DNA of 64,000 bases from Nocardioides panzhihuensis (GCF_013408335.1 NZ_JACBZR010000001.1:5419501-5483500); one strand, 5' to 3'. Counted from the first letter of the stretch, positions 17,806 through 30,089 are shown. The notes: generated from the sequence alone by a model not told the origin. Made by a program: numbers and translations.

Positions 17806-18168
17806 TCAGGCCTTGCAGAGACAGAAGGGGTGGCCAGCCGGGTCGAGGAAGACGCGGAAGGAGTCGCCGCCGGGCTGGACCTCGTGCTTGGTGGCGCCGA
17901 GGGCGAGGGTGGCCGCCTCGGCGGCGTCGAGGTCGTCGACGGTCACATCTAGATGCGTCTGCTGGGGTACGTCCTGGCCCGGCCACTGCGGGGCGCGGTA
18001 GTCCTCGACGCGCTGGAAGTCGAGCGAGCCGCCCTCGCCCCACGCGCTGGTCCAGCCGCCGTCGTCGTCGACCTTGGTCTCCCAGTCGAGCAGCTGGGCG
18101 TAGAAGGTAGCCAGGGCTGCCGGGTCGGGGCAGTCGATGACCCACTGTGGTTTGCGTGCGATAGCCAT
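17806..18168 (-). CDS. VOC-superfamily (glyoxalase-like) protein
   Basis: A 120-residue protein made of two beta-alpha-beta-beta-beta modules of the vicinal oxygen chelate fold. The first half runs WVIDCPDPAALATFYAQLLDWE; the second starts THLDVTVDDLDAAEAATLALG and ends SFRVFLDPAGHPFCLCKA. The terminal DPxGHPFCL motif is characteristic of this actinobacterial subgroup. Such proteins may bind a metal (conserved His and Glu) or only a small molecule; the substrate cannot be named. It is divergent from the TetR gene, and the TetR operator at 18235-18252 lies 66 bases before its start, so TetR might control both. Confidence 0.85.
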   Translation of the reverse strand: MAIARKPQWVIDCPDPAALATFYAQLLDWETKVDDDGGWTSAWGEGGSLDFQRVEDYRAPQWPGQDVPQQTHLDVTVDDLDAAEAATLALGATKHEVQPGGDSFRVFLDPAGHPFCLCKA

Positions 18169-18234
18169 GGCTTCGACGTTAGGAGTGGTTCCGGACGTTC
18201 CGCTTCCGCCTGTCCGAGTTCGTCTCAGAAATAT

Positions 18235-18252
18235 ACAGTCAGGGTTGACTGT
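18235..18252. promoter_or_regulatory. TetR-type operator before the catabolic operon
   Basis: A perfect inverted repeat ACAGTCA-GGGT-TGACTGT, set in an AT-rich context between the VOC gene and tetR. TTGACT within it can serve as a -35 element, so repressor binding would block initiation. Position and symmetry match TetR autoregulation. Confidence 0.6.
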
Positions 18253-18281
18253 TTGTTTCTGGCGCGGAAGAGTGCCTGTCT

Positions 18282-18881
18282 GTGAGCCAGGCCACCCGCG
18301 TACCTCAGGAGGAACGCACCCGCGCGATGCGGGCGCGGCTTCTGGATGCCACCGTCGAGCTGCTGGCCGAGCGGGGATTCGCGGGCACCTCGACGACGCT
18401 CGTCTCTCAGCGGGCGGGGGTCTCCCGTGGCGCCCAGCTGCACCACTTTCCTGCGAAGAACGACCTGGTCGTGGCGGCTGTCGAGCACATCACCGAGGCC
18501 CGGGGTGAGGCGCTGAAGGAGGCTGCCGGGGCCCTGTCGGAGGGCGGGCGGCGTACGCGGCACGTGCTCGCCATGCTCGCCGAGCAGGTCACCTCCCCGG
18601 TCTTCGCCGCGGCCCTGGAGCTGTGGGTCGCGGCCCGCACTGACGAGCAGCTGGCCGCGGCGGTGGGTCCGCTCGAGCAGCGCATCGGCCGCGAGCTCCA
18701 CCGGGCCACGGTCGAGCTGCTCGACGTGGACGAGTCGAAGCCGGGGGTGCGCGAGCTCGTGCAGGCCACGCTCGACCTCGTCCGGGGCCTGGCATTGGCT
18801 GACACGATTACCGACGACGCCGCCCGACGCGAACGGATCCTCGACCACTGGGCCGAGGTCCTGGAAAGAGAGTTGCAATGA
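18282..18881 (+). CDS. TetR/AcrR-family transcriptional regulator
   Basis: A 199-residue protein. The N-terminal 60 residues form the TetR helix-turn-helix (RARLLDATVELLAERGFAGT, then VSQRAGVSRGAQLHHFPAKNDLV). The C-terminal helical domain presumably binds the inducer, probably an acyl-CoA given the operon. The GTG start is preferred; an internal ATG lies 15 codons downstream. It is the first gene of a run of overlapping genes leading through TIGR03084, AtuA-like, dehydrogenase and carboxylase genes. Its stop codon overlaps the ATG of the family D mini-gene. Confidence 0.9.
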   Translation: MSQATRVPQEERTRAMRARLLDATVELLAERGFAGTSTTLVSQRAGVSRGAQLHHFPAKNDLVVAAVEHITEARGEALKEAAGALSEGGRRTRHVLAMLAEQVTSPVFAAALELWVAARTDEQLAAAVGPLEQRIGRELHRATVELLDVDESKPGVRELVQATLDLVRGLALADTITDDAARRERILDHWAEVLERELQ

Positions 18882-18964
18882 GCGAGCGCAAGCGAGCGAA
18901 CCTTGAATATTTCATCGGGCCGCGTCCGTATTCTGGCGCTCGCGCTACGGAGGTGGCCCGATGA
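18878..18964 (+). CDS. 28-codon mini-gene on repeat family D, copy 1
   Basis: Starts with ATG overlapping the tetR stop (ATGA) and ends with TGA overlapping the ATG of the next gene (ATGA). The peptide begins MSERKRAN and contains FIGPRPYSGA and ends TEVAR. A nearly identical mini-gene at 59684-59770 sits in an unrelated operon with the same overlaps. The element carries GGAGGTGG at 18950-18957, ideally placed as ribosome site for the downstream ATG at 18961. It is more likely a mobile translation-coupling module than a gene for a functional peptide, but the reading frame is conserved. Confidence 0.65.
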   Translation: MSERKRANLEYFIGPRPYSGARATEVAR

Positions 18965-19755
18965 GCCTGCTGGATCAACTTCTCGAGGACCTCTCCATGG
19001 AGGGGTTCGAGCTGCGCCAGGTCGTGGCCGGACTGAGCGAGGCCGGCTGGCGTGAGCCGACGCCGGCCGAGGGCTGGGACGTCGCCGCGCAGATCGCCCA
19101 CCTGGCCTGGACCGACGAGGCCGCGCTCGCCGCGACCGAATGGGTGGCCGGTGACAGCACGGCCTGGGACGAGCTGGTCGCCGAGGGCCTGCAGAACCCC
19201 GAGGGCTACGTCGACGAGGCCGCGCTGGCGTTGGCCATGATGCCGGCGACCGAGCTGCTGCAGCACTGGGACGGCGTACGCGGAGAGCTCGCCGGCGCGC
19301 TCGCGGACGTCCCCGACGGGAAGAAGCTGCCCTGGTTCGGGCCGCCGATGTCGCCGGCCTCGATGGCGACCGCGCGCTTCATGGAGACCTGGGCCCACGG
19401 CCTGGACGTGCGCGAGGCGCTCGGGCTGGCCTACGAGCCCAGCGACCGCATCAAGCACGTGTGCCACCTCGGCACCCGCACCCGCGACTTCTCCTACGGC
19501 GTGCACGGCCTCACCCCGCCGAGCGACCCCTTCCGGGTGTCGCTCACCGCGCCTTCCGGCGAGGTCTGGGAGTGGGGCCCGGAGGATGCGGCGCAGAGCG
19601 TCCGGGGGCCGGCGTACGACTTCGCTCGCCTCGTCACCCAGCGGATCCACCGCGACGACACCGCGCTGGAGACCACCGGTGACGACGCCGAGAAGTGGCT
19701 GAGCATCGCCCAGGCGTTCGCCGGACCTGCCGGGGACGGGAGGCCCAAGAAGTGA
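18961..19755 (+). CDS. TIGR03084-family (DinB / mycothiol-dependent maleylpyruvate isomerase-like) protein
   Basis: A 264-residue protein. The N-terminal half has the DinB-like four-helix bundle: VVAGLSEAGWREPTPAEGWDV, then IAHLAWTDEAAL and TWAHGLDVREALG. The histidines in QIAHLAW and ETWAHGLD are in the places of metal ligands of the mycothiol-dependent isomerase superfamily. The C-terminal part is the beta-rich extension seen in TIGR03084 proteins. Homologues often lie beside fatty or terpenoid catabolic genes in actinobacteria; the reaction is unknown. Translation appears driven by the Shine-Dalgarno within repeat D. It overlaps the next gene by four bases (GTGA). Confidence 0.8.
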   Translation: MSLLDQLLEDLSMEGFELRQVVAGLSEAGWREPTPAEGWDVAAQIAHLAWTDEAALAATEWVAGDSTAWDELVAEGLQNPEGYVDEAALALAMMPATELLQHWDGVRGELAGALADVPDGKKLPWFGPPMSPASMATARFMETWAHGLDVREALGLAYEPSDRIKHVCHLGTRTRDFSYGVHGLTPPSDPFRVSLTAPSGEVWEWGPEDAAQSVRGPAYDFARLVTQRIHRDDTALETTGDDAEKWLSIAQAFAGPAGDGRPKK

Positions 19756-21485
19756 TCACCATCGGCAACTGCTCCGGTTTCTACGGGGACCGGTTCTCGG
19801 CGATGCGCGACATGCTCGAGGGCGGTCGGCTCGATGTGCTCACCGGCGACTACCTCGCCGAGCTCACCATGCTCATCCTCGGCAAGGACACCATCAAGGA
19901 CCCGACGACGGGCTATGCCAAGACCTTTCTCCGCCAGATCGCGGACTCTCTCGACCTCGCCCTCCAGCGAGAGGTCAAGATCGTCTCCAACGCCGGCGGC
20001 CTCAACCCCGCCGGCCTCGCGAAGGCGATCGAGGCGCTCGGGACCAAGGCCATGGTGGCCTATGTCGACGGCGACGATCTCCGCGGCCGGCTCGACTCAC
20101 ACCCGGACGCTCTGACCGCCAACGCCTATCTCGGCGCCTTCGGGATCGCGCACGCGCTCGAGGCCGGCGCCGATGTCGTCGTGACCGGCCGGGTGACCGA
20201 CGCGAGCGTCGTCGTCGGGCCGGCGATCGCTCACCACGGCTGGAAGCGCGACTCCTATGACGAGCTCGCCGGCGCGGTGGTGGCCGGCCACGTGATCGAG
20301 TGCGGCACCCAGGCCACCGGCGGCAACTTCTCCGGGTTCCTGACCATGTCGCCGCAGGCCAGGGCGCGCCCGCTGGGGTTCCCGGTCGCCGAGATCGCCG
20401 CCGACGGCTCCTCGATCATCACCAAGCAGGACGAGACCGGCGGCACGGTCACGATCGACACGGTCACCGCGCAGCTGCTCTACGAGATCCAGGGCCCGCT
20501 CTATCTCGGTCCCGACGTCACCACCGACCTCACCTCGATCCGGCTTGCTGAAGTGGGGATCGACCGGGTCGCGATCACGGGCGTCACGGGCACCCCGCCG
20601 CCGGCCACGCTCAAGGTCGCCGTGAACTCGCTCGGTGGCTATCGCAACTCCGCCGAGTTCGTGCTCACCGGCCCCGACATCGACGCCAAGGCCACCTGGC
20701 TGCGCGACCAGCTCGACGCCGAGCTCCCGATCGGGCCGGACTACACCTGGTCGACCTACCGCATCCCAGCGCCCGACTCACCGACCGAGGAGGGAGCCGC
20801 CTGCATCCTGCGGCTCAACGCGCGGGCCGCCGACGCCGACGCCGTCGGACGCGCCCTCACCGCCCCGGCCATCGAGCTGGCGCTCGCCTCCTACCCGGGC
20901 TTCCACGTCACCGCGCCCCCGGGACGGCCGTCTCCGTTCGGGGTCTACAAGGCTGCGTACGTCCGGCGCGACCGCGCCACCGAGACCGTCCACCTCCCCG
21001 ACGGTTCGACCTACGAGGTCCCGTCTCCTCTCGCCTATGCCGAGAAGTCAGGTGCGTCGGCCGAGACGTCACGCGCCACCGACAAGATGACGCCTCGGAC
21101 GACGGGAGTGACGCCTCGGCCGACGGGGGCGACCTCTCGGCGGGTGCTGGGTGAGCTGGTCTATGCACGGTCGGGGGACAAGGGCGGGGACGCCAATCTC
21201 GGGCTCTGGGCGCCGCAGTGGCGGCCGGACGCGGTCGTCGAATGGCTGCTGGGCACCGTCACGCCGGAGTGGGTGCGGGCGCTGCTGCCCGAGGCCGCAG
21301 GTCTCGCCATCGACATCACCCCGCTGCCGCACCTGCGCGGCGTGAACATCGTCATCCACGACCTGCTCGGAGACGGAGTGGCGGCCTCGACGAGGTTCGA
21401 CCCGCAGGCCAAGGGCTTGGGCGAGTGGGCCCGAAGCCGATTTGTCGACATACCTATGGAACTCAGCCCGGAGGAGCTCCTGTGA
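19752..21485 (+). CDS. AtuA-like (acyclic terpene utilisation, DUF1446) protein
   Basis: A 577-residue protein. The N-terminal domain (about 1-435) shows the AtuA signature elements: GNCSGFYGDRFSAM near the start, DYLAELTMLILGK, NAGGLNPAGLA, TGRVTDASVV and ATGGNFSGF. The C-terminal domain (from about residue 458) begins VLGELVYARSGDKGGDANLG, the small AtuA ferredoxin-like fold. In pseudomonads atuA belongs to the citronellol/geraniol catabolic cluster, but its enzymatic role is unresolved. Between the domains lies a linker of about 30 residues encoded by repeat family C (KMTPRTTG, VTPRPTGAT), rich in Thr, Pro and Arg. The GTG start overlaps the previous stop. Confidence 0.88.
   Translation: MITIGNCSGFYGDRFSAMRDMLEGGRLDVLTGDYLAELTMLILGKDTIKDPTTGYAKTFLRQIADSLDLALQREVKIVSNAGGLNPAGLAKAIEALGTKAMVAYVDGDDLRGRLDSHPDALTANAYLGAFGIAHALEAGADVVVTGRVTDASVVVGPAIAHHGWKRDSYDELAGAVVAGHVIECGTQATGGNFSGFLTMSPQARARPLGFPVAEIAADGSSIITKQDETGGTVTIDTVTAQLLYEIQGPLYLGPDVTTDLTSIRLAEVGIDRVAITGVTGTPPPATLKVAVNSLGGYRNSAEFVLTGPDIDAKATWLRDQLDAELPIGPDYTWSTYRIPAPDSPTEEGAACILRLNARAADADAVGRALTAPAIELALASYPGFHVTAPPGRPSPFGVYKAAYVRRDRATETVHLPDGSTYEVPSPLAYAEKSGASAETSRATDKMTPRTTGVTPRPTGATSRRVLGELVYARSGDKGGDANLGLWAPQWRPDAVVEWLLGTVTPEWVRALLPEAAGLAIDITPLPHLRGVNIVIHDLLGDGVAASTRFDPQAKGLGEWARSRFVDIPMELSPEELL
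21055..21142. repeat. Repeat family C, copy 2, inside the AtuA-like gene
   Basis: Contains GTCGGCCGAGACGTCACG, then GATGACGCCTCGGACGACGG, GTGACGCCTCGGCCGACGG and GACCTCTCGGC: the same words as in the intergenic copy at 17688-17804. It is read in frame as a Thr/Pro/Arg-rich inter-domain linker without a stop. Confidence 0.75.
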
Positions 21486-22629
21486 GCGACGACCTTTTCC
21501 AGCTCGGCGCCGAGTTCGCGCGCCGCGAAGTCTTCCCTGACCTGCAGGTGTGGGAGGACAACCAGGAGATCCCGCGCGAGGTCCACAAGGCCGCCGCGAA
21601 GAAGGGTCTGCTCGGGATCGGGTTCCCGGAGGCCGTCGGAGGCGAGGGCGGCGGGCTGGCCGACACCGTCGCGGTGACCGAGGGGATGATGTCCGAGGGC
21701 GCCTCCTCCGGCCTGCTCGCGGGCCTGTTCACCCACGGCATCGCGCTGCCGCACATCGCCCGTCACGGCTCGCCTCACCTCATCGACACCTACGTGAGGC
21801 CGACCCTGGCCGGCGAGAAGATCGGCAGCCTCGCCATCACCGAGCCCGACGGCGGCTCCGACGTCTCCCACCTGCGTACGACCGCCGTCCGTGACGGCGA
21901 CGAGTTCGTCGTCAACGGTGCCAAGACGTTCATCACCAGCGGGGTGCGCGCCGACTTCGTCACCACCGCGGTCCGCACCGGCGGCCCGGGTGCCGGCGGC
22001 ATCAGCCTGCTCGTGATCGACAAGGAGGTCTCGACAGGCTCGACCACCGGTGGGTTCACGGTCACGCGCAAGCTCGCCAAGATGGGCTGGCACTGCTCCG
22101 ACACCGCGGAGCTCGCCTTCGAGGACGTACGCGTCCCCGCGGCCAACCTCGTCGGCGACGAGAACGCCGGGTTCGTCTACATCGCCGAGGCGTTCGTGAC
22201 CGAGCGGATCGCGCTGGCCGTGCAGGGCTACGGCACCGCCGCCCGCTGCCTGGCGCTCACCGCCGACTACTGCCGCCAGCGCCAGACCTTCGGTGAGCCG
22301 CTGATCAAGCGCCAGGTCGTACGCCACAAGCTGGTCGAGATGCACCGGCAGGTCGAGGTGGCCAAGGCCTACACCCACGCCGTGGTCGCGCGCTACGACC
22401 GCGAGGGATCGACCCAGGCCACGATCGCCGAGGCGGCGCTGGCCAAGCAGACAGCGGTCGAGGCCTGCACCTGGGTCGTCGACCAAGCCGTCCAGCTTCA
22501 CGGCGGGGCGGGATACATGCACGGGACCGAGGTCGAGCGGCACTACCGCGACGCCCGGATCCTGCCGATCGGAGGAGGAGCCACCGAAGTGATGACCGAC
22601 CTGGCCGCCAAGCTGTTGGGACTGGATCG

Positions 22630-22633
<4 letters not shown>
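21482..22633 (+). CDS. Acyl-CoA dehydrogenase (second of the catabolic operon block)
   Basis: A 383-residue flavoprotein with ACAD landmarks: GFPEAVGGEGGG, ITEPDGGSDVS, VNGAKTFITSGVRADF, then LAKMGWHCSDTAELAF, the C-terminal RQTFGEPLIKRQVV, and QLHGGAGYMHGTEVERHYRDA and ILPIGGGATEV. It should oxidise the acyl-CoA intermediate of the operon, with electrons to ETF. A Ser/Thr/Gly stretch (VSTGSTTG) in the loop before GFTVTRKL comes from a 24-bp repeat of family A. The GTG start overlaps the AtuA stop by GTGA, and the stop overlaps the carboxylase start. Confidence 0.92.
22027..22050 (+). repeat. Repeat family A short form, inside acyl-CoA dehydrogenase
   Basis: A 24-bp unit with core GGTCTCGACAGGCTCGACC, then ACCGG, read as VSTGSTTG. 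Confidence 0.85.
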
Positions 22634-24318
<1,685 letters not shown>

Positions 24319-24334
24319 CCAGCGAAAGGGAATC

Positions 24335-26259
<1,925 letters not shown>

Positions 26260-26263
<4 letters not shown>

Positions 26264-27441
26264 CCACCGCAACTGTGCCCAATCCATTTGGTGAGCCCGA
26301 AGAGCGGATCGCGCTACGGGAGGCGGTGGCGAAGCTGGCCGGGAAGTACGGTCACGACTTCGTCGCCAAGCAGGCCCGTGAGGGCGGCAAGATGACCGAG
26401 ATGTGGCTCGAGATGGGCCGCAACGGGTTCCTCGGCGTCAACATCGCCGAGGAGTACGGCGGCGGTGGCGGTGGCATGGGCGACCTGGCCGCGGTCCTCG
26501 AGGAGGCCGGGACCGCCGGTGCTCCGCTGCTGATGATGGTCGTCAGCCCCGCGATCTGCGGCAGCATCATCGGCCGCTGCGGCACCGAAGAGCAGAAGAA
26601 GCGCTGGCTGCCCGCGATCGCCGACGGCTCGCTGCTCATGGCCTTCGGGATCACCGAGGCCGACGCCGGCTCCAACTCCCACAAGATCACCACCACCGCC
26701 AAGCGCGATGGCGACAGCTGGGTGCTGAACGGTCAGAAGACCTTCATCTCCGGCGTCGACGAGGCCGACTCGGTCCTCATCGTGGCGCGGACGGAGGATG
26801 CCAAGACCGGCAAGCTCAAGCCGGCCCTCTTCGTGGTCCCGACAGACTCCGAAGGCTTCACCAAGCAGGTCATCCCGATGGCCTGGGAGGCGCCGGAGAA
26901 GCAGTTCACGCTCTTCATTGACGACGTACGCCTCCCCGCGGACGCCCTCGTCGGAGACGAGGACGGCGGCATCTGGCAGCTCTTCGCCGGCCTCAACCCC
27001 GAGCGCATCATGGGCGCCGCGCTCTCCTGCGGGATGGCGCGCTACGCGCTGGCCAAGGCCGTCGAGTACGCCGGGACCAGATCAGTCTGGAGGGACACCC
27101 CGATCGGCTCCCACCAGGGCATCGCGCACCCGCTGGCGAAGGTCAAGATCGAGCTGGAGCAGGCCCGCCTGCTGTGGCAGAAGGCCGCCGCGCTCTACGA
27201 CGCCGGCGACGACGCGGGGGCCGGCGAGTACGCCAACATGGCCAAGTACGCCGCCGGCGAGGTCGCCTGCAACGCCACCGACGCCGCGGTCCACACCCAC
27301 GGTGGCAACGGGCTCACGGTCGAGTACGGGTTGGCCAACCAGCTCGTCGCCGCCCGCCTGGGCCGGATCGCCCCGGTCAGCCGCGAGATGATCCTCAACT
27401 ACATCGCCATGCACACCCTGGGACTCCCGAAGTCCTACTGA
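26260..27441 (+). CDS. Acyl-CoA dehydrogenase (last gene of the catabolic operon)
   Basis: A 393-residue ACAD: GRNGFLGVNIAEEYGGGGGG, FGITEADAGSNSHKI, LNGQKTFISGVDEAD, IALSCGMARYALAKA-like helices (ALSCGMARYALAKAVEYAG) and the end VHTHGGNGLTVEYGLANQ, then IAPVSREMILNYIA. The last motif replaces the usual GT-E-I/V pattern and marks a distinct subgroup, so substrate choice may differ from the operon's other dehydrogenase. Starts with ATG overlapping the biotin carboxylase stop. It ends at a hairpin terminator. With the carboxylase it fits a scheme of dehydrogenation, carboxylation and later hydration as in leucine or citronellol degradation. Confidence 0.92.
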
Positions 27442-27459
27442 CCACGGCGAAATGAGTAC

Positions 27460-27487
27460 AGGGCCGGTCGCGTGAGCGGCCGGCCCT
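27460..27487. terminator. Bidirectional hairpin between convergent operons
   Basis: AGGGCCGGTCGC pairs with GCGGCCGGCCCT over a GTGA tetraloop, 12 bp with one G-U pair. It separates the end of the catabolic operon from the convergent RDD gene. Confidence 0.7.
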
Positions 27488-27504
27488 GCTGCGTACGACT
27501 GGTG

Positions 27505-28197
27505 CTACTGCTTCGGCTCGTTGATCACGATCGTGCTGAGGATCTTGTCGGCGAAGGTCTGCCGCTTGTCGTCCCACAGCGGCCACAGGTAGCCGATGTA
27601 GCAGGCCAGCTGGTCGAGGTAGTGGACGAAGAAGCGTCCGATCGACAACCAGGTGCCGAGGACCTGGCCGTCGGCCTCCTTGATGACCTTGATCCCGAGG
27701 ACGCCCTTGCCGATCGAGTAGCCGGTCTTGCCCTGCTTCAGGCCGTAGTTCCAGAACAGGAAGGCGAGCGACACGAGGAAGCCGATGAACATGAGGAGCC
27801 CACCGATGGCCATGAGCGCACCGTTGGGCTCTCCAGGGGGCGTGTACGTGCCCGTGCTCGGGTCGTACTCCGAGACACCACCCGCGGCGGCTCCGCCGAT
27901 GAGCAGGCCATAGCCGATCCAGAACGGGATCATGGCGACCGCGCCGACGAGTCCGTCGATGATGAAGGCGCCGGCGCGTGCGCCCCAAGAGGCGTACGGC
28001 GGAGTCGGTCCGCCATAGCCGTAGCCGGCCGGGGCGGCACCGTAGCCGGTGGGAGCGGCGGGGGCACCGTATCCCGGTGCGGGCGGAGGCGGCGGAACAC
28101 TGGGCTGGCCGTAGGCCGGTGCGGGTGGCGGCACCGGCGGCGTGGGCTGGCCGGAGGGGTCCTGGGGGGCGCCAGGAGGCGGGCCGTAGTTAGACAT
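27505..28197 (-). CDS. RDD-family membrane protein
   Basis: A 230-residue protein. The first 85 residues are proline/glycine/tyrosine-rich (GPPPGAPQDPSG, repeated YGxPPxPP-like units), a disordered cytoplasmic tail. The RDD domain follows with three to four membrane helices: ASWGARAGAFIIDGLVGAVA, a second helix around LMAIGGLLMFIGFLVSLAFL, and GKTGYSIGKGVLGIKVI with WDDKRQTFADKILST at the end. RDD proteins are of uncertain function, sometimes ion or osmolyte related. It is a tandem paralogue of the next gene, and both end with nearly the same WPLWDDKRQTFADK motif. Confidence 0.88.
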   Translation of the reverse strand: MSNYGPPPGAPQDPSGQPTPPVPPPAPAYGQPSVPPPPPAPGYGAPAAPTGYGAAPAGYGYGGPTPPYASWGARAGAFIIDGLVGAVAMIPFWIGYGLLIGGAAAGGVSEYDPSTGTYTPPGEPNGALMAIGGLLMFIGFLVSLAFLFWNYGLKQGKTGYSIGKGVLGIKVIKEADGQVLGTWLSIGRFFVHYLDQLACYIGYLWPLWDDKRQTFADKILSTIVINEPKQ

Positions 28198-28252
28198 GGG
28201 CAGAGTATGGCCACAACGGGACGCAAATGTCTGCGCACACGCCTGAACCCGA

Positions 28253-28846
28253 TCACGCCTGAGAGCGCGGCTCCACGACGACCAGGGTTCCGACGAGCTT
28301 GTCGGCGAAGGTCTGGCGCTTGTCGTCCCACAGCGGCCACAGGTAGCCGATCATGCAGAACGCGTCGAGGACGTGCAGCACCTGTCGGAGCCCCGCGAGC
28401 GGCGCGCCGATCGTGGCCTGCCCGTCCGTGGCTGGAGGGGTCTTGCGGACCAGCTTGATCCCGACGACGCCCTTGCCGATGGTGTAGCCGGTGCGCCCCT
28501 GCTTGAGGACGTGGTTCCAGACGGCGAAGCCGATGAACCCGACCCAGCCGACCACGGTGACCAGGAGCCCGAAGGCGGTGACGAAGATGCCGGACTCCTG
28601 CGACAGTCCACCTCCCACACCGGCGACCAGGTAGAACGGCAACAGCAGGGCGATGTCGATCAGCGCGCCGGCGACCCGGCGACCCCAGCTCGCCAGCGGG
28701 GGGCCGGAGGGGACGTACGACTGCTGCGCCCAGGGCGGGGCCTGGGGCTGCTCGCTCGGTCCACGGGTGGGGTCCTGCGGTGCGCCTGGCGGCGGCCCTG
28801 ACGGCGGGCCCGGTGGTGGGCCGGGTGGCGGGCCGAAGTTGGACAT
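28253..28846 (-). CDS. RDD-family membrane protein (tandem paralogue)
   Basis: About 197 residues with a Pro/Gly-rich tail (MSNFGPPPGPPPGPP) and the RDD helices: ASWGRRVAGALIDIALLLPF, a helix around VTAFGLLVTVVGWVGFIGFA, GRTGYTIGKGVVGIKLVRKT and IGYLWPLWDDKRQTFADKLV. It duplicates the neighbour at 27505 in layout. The start at 28846 matches the paralogue start MSN; an upstream ATG at 28858 directly abuts its GAGGAG ribosome site and would be poorly spaced. The pair probably arose by tandem duplication. Confidence 0.87.
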   Translation of the reverse strand: MSNFGPPPGPPPGPPSGPPPGAPQDPTRGPSEQPQAPPWAQQSYVPSGPPLASWGRRVAGALIDIALLLPFYLVAGVGGGLSQESGIFVTAFGLLVTVVGWVGFIGFAVWNHVLKQGRTGYTIGKGVVGIKLVRKTPPATDGQATIGAPLAGLRQVLHVLDAFCMIGYLWPLWDDKRQTFADKLVGTLVVVEPRSQA

Positions 28847-28931
28847 CTGTTGGCTCATCTCCTCGAAGGCGCAGACCTGCTGACTGACCGAAGTGCAATC
28901 TATCGGGTCATGCAGGGGTTAGCCTGACCAT

Positions 28932-30089
28932 GTGGCTGGGGTGGCGGGGAAGATGGATCGGGCTCAGCGCCGGTTCACGCCGGTCGCGTTTCCGCTGGCC
29001 GTCATCTACAAGTTCTACGAGGACCAGGGCAACAACCTCGCTGCGATCATCACCTACTTCGCCTTCATCTCGGTCTTCCCGATCCTGCTGCTGGCCTCCT
29101 CGATCCTCGGCTTCGTGCTGGAGGGCAATCCGGATCTGCAGGACGCAGTGCTCGACACGGCGCTGGCGCAGTTCCCGATCATCGGCGACCAGCTCGGGCG
29201 CAAGGAGCTGACCGGCTCGACCGGCGCGATCATCATCGGTGGTGTGGCTGCCCTCTACGGTGCGCTCGGGCTGGGGCTCTCGCTGCAGAACGCCGTCAAC
29301 ACCGCCTGGTCGGTGCCGCGAAACAGTCGCCCCAACCCGATCTTCCTGCGGGTACGGGCACTGCTCATGCTCGCCGCCGGCGGTCTCGCCATCCTCTCGG
29401 TCACTGCGTTGTCACTGGTGCTGAGCCGCACCGACTTCCTCGGCTTCAAGGCGGTCGACATCGGCTACTGGCTGGTCATCCTCGGCACCGTCGTGATCGT
29501 CACAGGCATGCTGTGCGTCGTCTTCAGGATGGCCACGACCCGCGACCACTCCCTCGGGCACGCCCTTCCGGGTGCGTTCACGTTCGCGCTGCTGTGGCAG
29601 GTGCTGCAGTACTTCGGCGCGGAGTTCGTCACGAACGTGCTCGCCCCCACCAGCGGCATGAACCAGACCTTCGCGCTGGTCCTCGGCCTGGTCGCGTTCC
29701 TCTACATCGCCGCGCTGATGGTGGTGATCTCGATCGAGGTCAACGTCGTGTACGCCCGTCACCTGTGGCCGCGTGCGTTGCTCACCCTCTTCACCGACGA
29801 CGTCGAGCTGACCGAGGCCGACCGTCGCGCCTACGCGAGCTACGCCCTCATGCAGCGCCACAAGGGCTTCGAGACGGTCGCGGTCACCTTCGACGGCCCC
29901 GACGGCAACACCCACGAGATCGTGATGGACCCGTCCTGGCTCCGCAAGACCGCGCGGCGGATCCGTCGCCAGGACGAGTTCAGCCAACCGCTGCCGCCGA
30001 CCAAGCCGCCACCCCCGTTTCCGCCGGGCACCCTGCGGTCGGTGCCGGACCCTGATGGGGGCGAGCCGAACGAGCTCGCGGGCCCCTAG
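28932..30089 (+). CDS. YihY/BrkB-family inner membrane protein
   Basis: A 385-residue integral membrane protein. It has the YihY pattern: FPLAVIYKFYEDQGNNLAAIITYFAF, then several hydrophobic helices (LLMLAAGGLAILSVTALSLV, VILGTVVIVTGMLCVVF, ALPGAFTFALLWQVLQYF, ALVLGLVAFLYIAALMVVI) and a polar C-terminal tail of about 110 residues ending in a proline-rich segment (PLPPTKPPPPFPPG). Once called RNase BN, the family is now regarded as membrane proteins of unknown, possibly transport, function. TAGCCT (28920-28925) lies six bases before the GTG, suggesting a leaderless message. Overlaps the convergent methyltransferase stop by four bases. Confidence 0.88.
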   Translation: MAGVAGKMDRAQRRFTPVAFPLAVIYKFYEDQGNNLAAIITYFAFISVFPILLLASSILGFVLEGNPDLQDAVLDTALAQFPIIGDQLGRKELTGSTGAIIIGGVAALYGALGLGLSLQNAVNTAWSVPRNSRPNPIFLRVRALLMLAAGGLAILSVTALSLVLSRTDFLGFKAVDIGYWLVILGTVVIVTGMLCVVFRMATTRDHSLGHALPGAFTFALLWQVLQYFGAEFVTNVLAPTSGMNQTFALVLGLVAFLYIAALMVVISIEVNVVYARHLWPRALLTLFTDDVELTEADRRAYASYALMQRHKGFETVAVTFDGPDGNTHEIVMDPSWLRKTARRIRRQDEFSQPLPPTKPPPPFPPGTLRSVPDPDGGEPNELAGP

